Assembly (NCBI GenBank): GCA_964398955.1
Contig: CAYNOZ010000083.1
Coordinates: 1 to 5,235 of the forward strand
DNA: 5,235 bases
Origin: CAYNOZ01 sp964398955
GTDB lineage: Archaea > Methanobacteriota_B > Thermococci > Thermococcales > CAYNOZ01
Direction: 5' to 3'
The position numbers were made by a program, and so were the translations under genes. Shown one piece after another: positions 1-5,235 of this stretch (its first letter is position 1; the number at the start of each line of letters is the position of its first letter). The notes under the pieces are model-generated. The model worked only from the letters and a program-made list of their open reading frames with translations, was not told the DNA's origin and ran no database searches.

Positions 1-17
1 AGTTTAACGGGATTCAC

Positions 18-37
18 CCCCACGGCAAGCCGTGGGG
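18..37. repeat. Perfect 8-bp GC-rich hairpin, possible end of an IS200/IS605-type element
   Basis: Bases 18-25 (CCCCACGG) pair perfectly with 30-37 (CCGTGGGG) around a 4-nt loop, CAAG (CTTG on the minus strand). Stem-loops of this kind, CCC-ACGGC-loop-GCCGT-GGG, are known to me from the subterminal palindromes of IS200/IS605 and IS1341 (tnpB-only) elements, where the single-strand transposase binds them and where the guide RNA of TnpB ends. No tnpA or tnpB is visible, so any element would lie to the left of the window or survive only as an end. The alternative is a plain transcription terminator or RNA hairpin of an off-window gene. The hairpin is certain; its assignment to a mobile element is a guess from resemblance. 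Confidence 0.5.
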
Positions 38-103
38 TTCTCTCCCTTACCCTACTATATAGAGATAACATCAGTAAGTTGATCAATTTTGGATTCTTTA
101 CCC

Positions 104-137
104 TTTTATTTTTTTTTTTTTACTCTTCTTTTTATCT
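104..137 (+). terminator. T-rich tract, possible archaeal terminator of an off-window plus-strand transcript
   Basis: This stretch is almost pure pyrimidine on the plus strand and includes 13 consecutive T (109-121) and a further five T (129-133). Archaeal RNA polymerase stops at oligo-T on the non-template strand, so the tract could end a transcript entering from the left. It is on the wrong strand to end the HEAT gene, whose RNA would be A-rich here. It may also be only a low-complexity spacer. Confidence 0.3.
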
Positions 138-138
138 T

Positions 139-1365
139 CTACTGCCATTCTTCAGTCTTTTCCATCTTTGATTTGAGTTTAGAGAGAATTTTATAAGCGA
201 AGGAACTGATCTCGTCATCTTCCGAGTCAACCAATCTCTCCAATAAGTTGAGAGCCGTTTCATTATCAGTTCCGGTTTTACCAAGGGCGTATATAGCCAT
301 CTTTTTTTCTTCCTTATTTTCACTTTTGGCGGCTTTAATTAACTCTTCAACAGCAGTTTCACCGATCTTACCCAGAGATGCAGCTGACAACATATTCATT
401 TGTCTATCATCAGATCCTAAATATTCAATCAACAGATCAACGGATTCTTCGTCCTCAATATTTCCTAACATCCATATAGCATTTCTCTTCATGTTGTCTT
501 TCTTAGCATTTTCCAGTATATTCTCTAGAGCCTTAGAAACTACTTCTTTCTCCGCAACATTTATTTTCTCTGAGAGCTTCTCCCTAATTTTATGACTTTG
601 AGATTCAGAAGTTTTGGACAGAAGTTCCATAAGGGCCCAGGTAGCAGATTCTCGAACTTCCTCGCTGTCATCCTCAAGATACTTAGAAATCTTATCCACA
701 TGGTTAACTTTCCCATACTCTCCCAGGGATCTAACTGCCATAGCCCTAATACTATCGTTATCATCGTTAAGAGCTCTCAAAAAGGGTTTTCGTCCCTTAC
801 CCTTACTAAGATCGTGTAGAGCATCTAAGGCAGCCCTTCGAACTTCCTCATCGTCATCGTCAAGATGTTTTTCGATGTACTTTGCCGCTTTAGGATTCCC
901 AATCATACCCAACGCCAATATAGCCGACTTTCTAACCATCGGATCATCATCATCTAAAAGCTTTACTAAAGGTTTGACAGCTTTATCTTCCCCTAATCTA
1001 CCTAAGGCTCTAGCAGAATTCATTTTAAGTACTGGATCATCAACTTCAAGGGCTTCGATCAATAAATTAACGGCTGGCCAGGGTAATCGTGATTTAGCAA
1101 AACTTTTCGACAGCTTAATAAGTTTTTTTATACCTTCTTCACTATCCATCTTTGTAATAGAGGATCCAGCCACCTTTTTTACTTCCTCATCCTCATCATT
1201 TAGGGCAGCATCAATTAAGGCATTCATTACATCCTCCTGTGGATACTCAGATAGTACATCGGCTGCTCTTTTTCTCATATCTGGATTTTCATTGTTACCC
1301 AGAATACCAATCAATTTTTCTGTATCTCCAGATCTTTCCAGTTCATAGAATGTCTGATAGCCCAT
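139..1365 (-). CDS. HEAT-repeat protein (PBS-lyase-like HEAT repeats), 408 aa
   Basis: Complete soluble all-helical repeat protein without a signal peptide or membrane segment. HEAT units of about 31 residues are visible from roughly residue 28 to 250, with the recurring pattern D-D/E-D-x-x-V-R-x-x-A-x-x-A-L-x-x-[LI]-G: MVRKSAILALGMIG (143-156), EEVRRAALDALHDL (173-186), SIRAMAVRSLGEYG (205-218), EEVRESATWALMEL (235-248). A less regular charged stretch follows (about 250-300), then more HEAT units to about residue 400 (for example MNMLSAASLGKIG, KKMAIYALGKTG) and a charged tail. Such arrays form curved scaffolds that bind other proteins; no catalytic residues are seen, so the partner is unknown. 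Loops between helices are strongly acidic (DDDD at 138-141 and 169-172). I chose the ATG at 1365 because AGGTGA lies 7 nt upstream; a TTG at 1413 would add 16 residues but lacks such a site. Stop is TAG. It is divergent from the sensor gene; a functional link is only possible. Confidence 0.9.
   Translation of the reverse strand: MGYQTFYELERSGDTEKLIGILGNNENPDMRKRAADVLSEYPQEDVMNALIDAALNDEDEEVKKVAGSSITKMDSEEGIKKLIKLSKSFAKSRLPWPAVNLLIEALEVDDPVLKMNSARALGRLGEDKAVKPLVKLLDDDDPMVRKSAILALGMIGNPKAAKYIEKHLDDDDEEVRRAALDALHDLSKGKGRKPFLRALNDDNDSIRAMAVRSLGEYGKVNHVDKISKYLEDDSEEVRESATWALMELLSKTSESQSHKIREKLSEKINVAEKEVVSKALENILENAKKDNMKRNAIWMLGNIEDEESVDLLIEYLGSDDRQMNMLSAASLGKIGETAVEELIKAAKSENKEEKKMAIYALGKTGTDNETALNLLERLVDSEDDEISSFAYKILSKLKSKMEKTEEWQ
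653..870 (-). repeat. Imperfect direct DNA repeat inside the HEAT gene (653-684 and 839-870)
   Basis: The two plus-strand segments both begin CGAACTTCCTC and share GTCATC and TCAAGAT at matching places. They lie 186 nt apart, which is 62 codons or two HEAT units of 31 residues, and encode DDDDEEVRRAA (169-179) and EDDSEEVRESA (231-241). This is the DNA trace of repeat expansion within the array, not a separate element. Confidence 0.6.
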
Positions 1366-1372
1366 ACTACCC

Positions 1373-1378
1373 TCACCT
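1373..1378 (-). promoter_or_regulatory. Ribosome binding site (AGGTGA) that fixes the HEAT gene start
   Basis: AGGTGA matches the part of the archaeal Shine-Dalgarno consensus (AGGAGGTGAT) that pairs with the 3' end of 16S rRNA. It sits 7 nt before the ATG at 1365, an ideal distance. It therefore favours that ATG over the TTG at 1413. Confidence 0.75.
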
Positions 1379-1431
1379 TGGAAGAATCTCTCCAAATATA
1401 AGAGTTTTTTCAATTAAGGTTACTTCAGATC

Positions 1432-1442
1432 AAATATTTATT
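1432..1442 (-). promoter_or_regulatory. Candidate TATA box of the HEAT gene
   Basis: On the minus strand this reads AATAAATATTT, an A/T block of the kind bound by archaeal TBP. With usual spacing of about 25 nt, transcription would start near 1410, giving a leader of about 45 nt that contains the AGGTGA site. A second candidate, CTTATATTTGG (1402-1392), would start RNA almost at the ribosome site and is less likely. Just upstream on the minus strand lies a near-palindrome around AAAGCTTT (1443-1455). Confidence 0.3.
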
Positions 1443-1485
1443 ACAAAGCTTTTGTGATCTTTGACCAATGATCTAGTGCTATTAG

Positions 1486-1719
1486 AAAGAGTTTATTAAA
1501 GAAAAATTCAAGCTAAAAGACAGGGTTACTCTTGATAACAAAAAAAGAATATCAAAACTAGAACAAATAATAAACAACCTAGAACTAGACATGAACAAAC
1601 CAAAAAGTACTTCGAAAAGTGGATAATCGATCGGAAGAGAGCCTAAATACTCCCTGGATTCTCTCATTGATCATTCTCTTAGCGCTGGAGCAGAAGTACT
1701 TAATGTTGGAGGATACTAA
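1486..1719 (+). pseudogene. Probable decayed fragment of an unrecognised small coiled-coil protein gene
   Basis: The plus frame starting after TAG at 1483 encodes a protein-like stretch of 46 residues: a charged, probably coiled-coil segment (RISKLEQIINNLELDM) followed by KPKSTSKSG, then TAA at 1624-1626. The same frame continues after that stop with a further protein-like stretch (KYSLDSLIDHSLSAGAEVL and NVGGY) to TAA at 1717-1719. No ATG, GTG or TTG opens the frame. One frame over, GTG CTA TTA GAA AGA GTT TAT (1476-1496) runs directly into it, so a single-base frameshift near 1495 could have cut off the original start. I infer a gene inactivated by at least one nonsense mutation and perhaps a frameshift. 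I do not recognise the family. It could also be a chance open stretch, since neither half is long. Confidence 0.4.
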
Positions 1720-1737
1720 TTCTGAAGTAATCTTTTA

Positions 1738-1758
1738 GGTAAGTTCTTATTTTTTACC
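1738..1758 (+). terminator. Weak stem with oligo-T, possible terminator after the gene remnant
   Basis: GGTAA (1738-1742) can pair with TTACC (1754-1758) and six consecutive T lie at 1750-1755. It sits 20-40 nt beyond the end of the decayed fragment, where its terminator would be expected. The stem is short and overlaps the T run, so the T run alone would be the working signal. Confidence 0.25.
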
Positions 1759-1987
1759 GGTATGATTTAATCTTTCTTTCTAAGAATGTTTGGCTATGGG
1801 TTTTTAGGTTTTAACAGGACTAATGATTAGTTACTTGTCTTACTGTTCATCAAGAGAGAAAAATAAAAATTTTACATTCATAACCTAACTCGCGAAAAAA
1901 AAGAGAAGAAACAATAAAAACTTTAAACCTGGAAAGATCACCATAACAAGATGTGTTACAGAACCAAGAAGGTTGAAACTGGAATCC

Positions 1988-2018
1988 TTATTAATAAAAA
2001 ACAACATTATTTAATAAA
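1988..2018 (+). promoter_or_regulatory. Candidate core promoter of the sensor gene with two TTATTAATAAA-like motifs
   Basis: TTATTAATAAA (1988-1998) and TTATTTAATAAA (2007-2018) are near-identical A/T palindromes whose starts are 19 nt apart, about two helical turns. The first is at a suitable place for a TATA box: RNA would start near 2015-2019, just before the GAGGT ribosome site. The pair might also be a tandem operator. A farther TATA candidate is AAAAACTTTAAA (1916-1927). All of this is by eye in an A/T-rich background. Confidence 0.35.
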
Positions 2019-2019
2019 C

Positions 2020-2024
2020 GAGGT
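2020..2024 (+). promoter_or_regulatory. Ribosome binding site (GAGGT) of the sensor gene
   Basis: GAGGT matches the core of the archaeal Shine-Dalgarno consensus and is separated by five T from the ATG at 2030. It supports this start, which also places the receiver domain at the usual distance of about 10 residues from the N-terminus. Confidence 0.7.
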
Positions 2025-2029
2025 TTTTT

Positions 2030-5000
2030 ATGGCTGATTCAACAGATCAATCCCAGGAAATAAATATTTTACTGGTAGATGATGAAGAACACTTCTTAGA
2101 ACAGGAAAAAATATTTTTACAAAAAATAAACGAAAATATTAAACCAGATACTGTTGCATCACCTGAAAAAGCTTTAGAAAAAATCGAGAATAACACTTAT
2201 GATGGAATTGTCTCTGACTATGATATGCCAGGAATTGACGGGCTTGAATTCTTAGAGATAATCCGTGAAGATAGGAGCAGTGATATTCCTTTCATAATCT
2301 TCACAGGGAAGGGAAGGGAAGAGGTAGCCATCGAGGCTTTGAATTTAGGTGTGAATCGTTATCTGCAGAAAGGAGGGGATCCGAAATCACAATTTAACGT
2401 GCTGGCAGATGCAATAATCCAAGAAGTAGGGCTTTACAATGCAGAAAAGGAATTAGAAGGAAAAGAAGAGAGATTAGAACTTGCGATGGACGCAAGTGAA
2501 CACGGTTTCTGGGATTGGGATCTAGATACAGATGATACTTACTTTAGCCCCCGATATTATAAGATGCTCGGATATGAACCTGGAGAACTTTCAATGACTT
2601 TCGATACTTGGAAAGACCTGCTCCACCCAGAAGATCGAGATGAGATCGTTCCTAAAGTTAAAAAATATGTGGAAAATGCCGAACCCTACGAAGTAGAATT
2701 CCGCATGAAAACGAAATCAGGGGACTGGAAATGGATAAAGGGTAAAGGTAAATCATACGAAACCGATGAAAATGGAACCCCACACAGAGCTGTTGGTACA
2801 CATGAAGATATAACTGAAAGTAAGGAAGCTGAAATTCGTATAGAGCACCTGAACTCACTTCTAAGATCCATAAGGAACGTAAACCAGATAATAGTTCAGG
2901 GAGAAGACCTTCATGAAATGATGCTGGGCGCTTGCGAAGAACTGGTACAGGAAAGAATGTACATCGAATCTACTATCGCTTTACTGGACGATGAAACGGG
3001 TGTAATATCGCCCACAGCAGAAGCCGGTGAGCACACGTTCACAAAAAATTGGTCCATATCTAGGAATGGGACCGGAGAAGCACCTGATTGTGTAAAGAGA
3101 ACTGTTGAGAGTGAAGAAATAGATATAACAGACTCAGAAAATTGTGTGGATTGCGATTATAAAGGCGAAGAAGCATACACATCTGTCACGGTCCCGATGA
3201 AAAATAAAGGCCAAATCGTTGGTATTCTCCACATCGGACTCGAAGAAGGTAATGAGATCGAAGAAAAAGAGAAAGCATTATTAATAGAAGCTGCGAATGA
3301 CTTGGCTTTTGGAAGGGAGAAGGTGAAAGCTGAAGAAGCCCTGCAGGAGAGTGAGGAAACTTACCGCAATCTTTTCCAGAATGCCCAGGTAGGTCTATTC
3401 CGGACGAGGATCGAGGATGGGAAGATCCTTGAAAGTAATGATCAATTAGCGAAGATGTTCGGTTACAAGAACAGGGAGGAATTCGTTGATGAATTTGTAA
3501 CTTCAGAAAACTATGTTGATCCCAGTATAAGGGAAAAGATGGTGACAGAAATTAAAAATACTGGCAGCATCGAAAATTATGAAGCACGTTTCTATCGTAA
3601 GGATGGATCGATCTTTTGGGCATCATATTCAGCACGAATATACCCTGAAAAGGGTTGGATCGAAGGTGTAGCCGTGGATATCACTGAACGGAAAAAGGCT
3701 GAAAATAGACTAAAAGAAAGAGAAGAACACTTCAGGACAACTCTTAATTCTATTGGAGATGCGGTAATTTCAACAGATTTAGATGGTAATATTGTTGAGA
3801 TGAACCCTGTTGCCGAGGAACTCACAGGCTGGAGCGAGGATTCAGCCCTTGGTAAACCAATTAACAAAGTTTTTAATATAGTAAATGCCGATACCAGAGA
3901 AGCAGTCCAGAATCCTGTGGATAAAGTTCTTGAAAAAGGTAAAACAGTAGGACTTGCTAATCATACAGTTCTTATTTCTAAAAATGGTGAAGAATATCAA
4001 ATAGCAAATTCTGGTTCACCAATCAAAGATGATGATGGCAATATTACTGGTGTTGTATTAGTTTTTCAAGATGTAACCGAGCGAAGAAAGGCTGAGAAAG
4101 AACTTAAATTAAGTAGGAAAAAATATAGATCTCTTTTCGAAAATTCTCCAGTTGTAATATGGGAAGAAAATCTCACCGCGGTTAAAAATTATTTAGATAA
4201 GTTAAAAAGAGAAACAAATGACTTAGAATCTTATTTAGAAGAAAACACAGAAGAAGTACAGAAATGCCTTGACATGATAGATATTATTGATGTAAACGGA
4301 TATGCATTAGAATTCTACAACGCAAACACTAAACAAGAATTGATCAACAATTTCGACCAAATTCTCACTAAAGAATCTATCAAAATCTTAAAACAAGAAC
4401 TACTAGCCATAGCAAATGATAAAACTTACTTCAAATCAGAAGGAGAAACTAAAACCCTCGATGGAGAGAAAAAACATATACTCCTCGAACTCAAAGTACC
4501 GAAAGAGTATCAAAATGACTATTCCAAAGTTTACGTTACTTCTACAGATATGACTAAAAGAAAGAAGATAGAAAAAAAGTTTAAAACATTATTCAACGAG
4601 TCCCCAGAACCATTATTAATTTCAACTAGGGAAGGAACAGTAATAAATGCTAATAATCGTTTTGAAGAAGTATTTGGATACAAATTAGACGAAATAAAAG
4701 GAAAAAACATTAATGATTTAATAGTACCGGACAAATTAAGAAAAGAAGGAGAAAAACTAGATAAAAAAGGATTAAAAGGTTATATTAATTATGAAACAAT
4801 TAGAAAAGGGAAAAAAAGTGAAATACCAGTATCCATATCAGCAACACCCATACAACTAGAAGACAAAACCCATATCATATCTACGTACAAGAACATCACC
4901 GACCGGAAGGAAGCGGAGGAAAATTTTCAGAGAATATTTCAGAACCTAGGCGTCGCCATCTTCATATATAGCATCTCTCCAGATAACTACGGAGAAATTC

Positions 5001-5235
5001 TTGAAGCGAATCAGGAAGCAGTCAACCAAACCGGGTACTTAAAGGAAGAGTTAGTCGGAATGAATCTAGTAGAGGAACTAAACGCTGAAGATAAGAAATA
5101 TTTAACCAAAGAATATCAGGACCAAGATAAAGTTACTTTCCAGCAGAAAAAGAAAAGAAAAGATGGAACCGAGTACTGGACCGAAGTTGTAGGCGTACCA
5201 ATACAATACCAAGGCAAAGAAGCAGGACTTAGCAT
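2030..5235 (+). CDS. Receiver-PAS-GAF-multi-PAS sensor protein, probable histidine kinase, 3' end outside the window
   Basis: One frame without a stop for 1068 codons, still open at the window edge. Domains: receiver (about 11-133) with acidic pocket D17/D18, phospho-acceptor D63 in SDYDMPG, T92 and K114; PAS 1 (147-268, PAS_3 type, HPEDR at 199-203); GAF (about 283-430) with C354, C372 and C375; PAS 2 (440-558); PAS 3 (563-689); PAS 4 (698-848), long, with a helical stretch at 714-750; PAS 5 (850-963); PAS 6 (from 965, cut off). Most PAS domains end in the usual D-I/V-T-E-R-K-x-A-E signalling linker (260-268, 550-558, 681-689, 840-848, 955-963). There is no signal peptide or membrane helix, so sensing is in the cytoplasm. 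In the methanogen families it resembles, such proteins normally end in a HisKA/HATPase core; this lies outside the window and is inferred. The ligand is unknown. The stretch of about 4100-4870 is much more A/T-rich than the rest. Identification as a two-component multi-PAS sensor is firm; kinase activity is probable. Confidence 0.9.
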   Translation, partial: MADSTDQSQEINILLVDDEEHFLEQEKIFLQKINENIKPDTVASPEKALEKIENNTYDGIVSDYDMPGIDGLEFLEIIREDRSSDIPFIIFTGKGREEVAIEALNLGVNRYLQKGGDPKSQFNVLADAIIQEVGLYNAEKELEGKEERLELAMDASEHGFWDWDLDTDDTYFSPRYYKMLGYEPGELSMTFDTWKDLLHPEDRDEIVPKVKKYVENAEPYEVEFRMKTKSGDWKWIKGKGKSYETDENGTPHRAVGTHEDITESKEAEIRIEHLNSLLRSIRNVNQIIVQGEDLHEMMLGACEELVQERMYIESTIALLDDETGVISPTAEAGEHTFTKNWSISRNGTGEAPDCVKRTVESEEIDITDSENCVDCDYKGEEAYTSVTVPMKNKGQIVGILHIGLEEGNEIEEKEKALLIEAANDLAFGREKVKAEEALQESEETYRNLFQNAQVGLFRTRIEDGKILESNDQLAKMFGYKNREEFVDEFVTSENYVDPSIREKMVTEIKNTGSIENYEARFYRKDGSIFWASYSARIYPEKGWIEGVAVDITERKKAENRLKEREEHFRTTLNSIGDAVISTDLDGNIVEMNPVAEELTGWSEDSALGKPINKVFNIVNADTREAVQNPVDKVLEKGKTVGLANHTVLISKNGEEYQIANSGSPIKDDDGNITGVVLVFQDVTERRKAEKELKLSRKKYRSLFENSPVVIWEENLTAVKNYLDKLKRETNDLESYLEENTEEVQKCLDMIDIIDVNGYALEFYNANTKQELINNFDQILTKESIKILKQELLAIANDKTYFKSEGETKTLDGEKKHILLELKVPKEYQNDYSKVYVTSTDMTKRKKIEKKFKTLFNESPEPLLISTREGTVINANNRFEEVFGYKLDEIKGKNINDLIVPDKLRKEGEKLDKKGLKGYINYETIRKGKKSEIPVSISATPIQLEDKTHIISTYKNITDRKEAEENFQRIFQNLGVAIFIYSISPDNYGEILEANQEAVNQTGYLKEELVGMNLVEELNAEDKKYLTKEYQDQDKVTFQQKKKRKDGTEYWTEVVGVPIQYQGKEAGLS

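Larger units (their letters stand above)
1366..2029. other. Divergent intergenic region with a gene remnant and A/T-rich promoters
   Basis: No intact gene is seen in these 664 nt. Contents from left to right: the ribosome site and promoter candidates of the HEAT gene (to about 1455); a decayed plus-strand coding fragment (1486-1719); an oligo-T stretch (1750-1755); a pyrimidine-rich stretch (about 1768-1783); a perfect 13-bp palindrome ACTAATGATTAGT (1819-1831); a purine-rich, A-rich stretch (1856-1920); a small AACC-AAGAA-GGTT hairpin (1962-1974); and the promoter and ribosome site of the sensor gene. I see no tRNA, CRISPR or complete mobile element. Confidence 0.7.

Noticed and set aside
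248..1348. Plus-strand open frames opposite the HEAT gene, up to 244 codons
   Set aside because: They are antisense shadows: the Ser-rich translations (for example runs such as SSSSSS) arise from reading the Asp/Glu codons of the HEAT gene backwards. No ribosome sites or family motifs are seen.
1624..1626. Read-through or recoding (pyrrolysine) of the stop in the gene remnant
   Set aside because: The stop is TAA, not the TAG used for pyrrolysine, and no recoding structure is evident. A nonsense mutation in a dead gene is simpler.
1482..1667. 61-codon minus-strand open frame
   Set aside because: It is hydrophobic and could pass for a small membrane protein, but it lies antisense to the better protein-like plus-strand fragment and has no ribosome site before its ATG.
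1819..1831. Perfect 13-bp palindrome ACTAATGATTAGT as an operator
   Set aside because: It lies about 200 nt from the sensor start and over 450 nt from the HEAT start, with no second copy; in A/T-rich DNA one such palindrome is not strong evidence.
1891..2013. Open plus-strand stretch after TAA at 1886, reading FKPGKITITRCVTEPRRL and further to TAA
   Set aside because: It has no start codon, begins with a lysine-rich run made by an A-rich tract and resembles nothing known to me. It overlaps the likely promoter of the sensor gene.
2658..4734. Minus-strand open frames of 61-91 codons inside the sensor gene
   Set aside because: They lie entirely within the uninterrupted plus-strand sensor frame with clear domains; their translations match no family that I recognise.
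3670..4915. Similar DNA at the PAS linkers (around 3680, 4075 and 4900) as a mobile or CRISPR-like repeat
   Set aside because: The similarity follows from coding the same DITERKKAE-type linker; spacing equals PAS domain length and the copies diverge at synonymous positions.

Overview
The window looks like low-GC archaeal DNA, most likely from a euryarchaeon related to methanogens. The main reason is the start of the long plus-strand gene. Its receiver domain has motifs (DYDMPGIDGLEFL, FTGKGREEVAIEALNLG, YLQKGGDP) that I know from the N-terminal receivers of methanogen-type PAS-repeat sensor proteins. Archaeal-style Shine-Dalgarno sites (AGGTGA, GAGGT) fit this. Asp/Glu-rich loops in the HEAT protein hint at some salt adaptation, but lysine is abundant, so it is not a typical high-GC haloarchaeon. 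This placement is inference.

Layout. Positions 1-138 hold a perfect 8-bp GC-rich hairpin (18-37), which resembles the subterminal palindromes of IS200/IS605-type elements, and a T-rich tract (104-137). Positions 139-1365 (minus) encode a complete 408-aa HEAT-repeat protein; its start is set by a good ribosome site, 48 nt inside the longest open frame. Positions 1366-2029 are a 664-nt divergent intergenic region. It contains a likely decayed plus-strand gene fragment (1486-1719, one internal stop, no start codon), an oligo-T stretch, and A/T-rich promoter candidates for both flanking genes. From 2030 to the right edge (plus) runs one uninterrupted reading frame of at least 1068 residues: receiver, PAS, GAF, then five more PAS domains, the last cut off by the window end.

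Function. The long gene is a soluble, many-input sensor of the two-component type; a C-terminal kinase core is expected beyond the window but is not seen. The HEAT protein is probably a protein-protein interaction scaffold. The two genes are divergently placed and could share regulation, but nothing in the sequence proves a common pathway. The most notable points are the strong base-composition mosaic inside the sensor gene (about 42% GC, then 27%, then 39%, hand-counted), the cysteine cluster in its GAF domain, and the gene remnant between the two genes.
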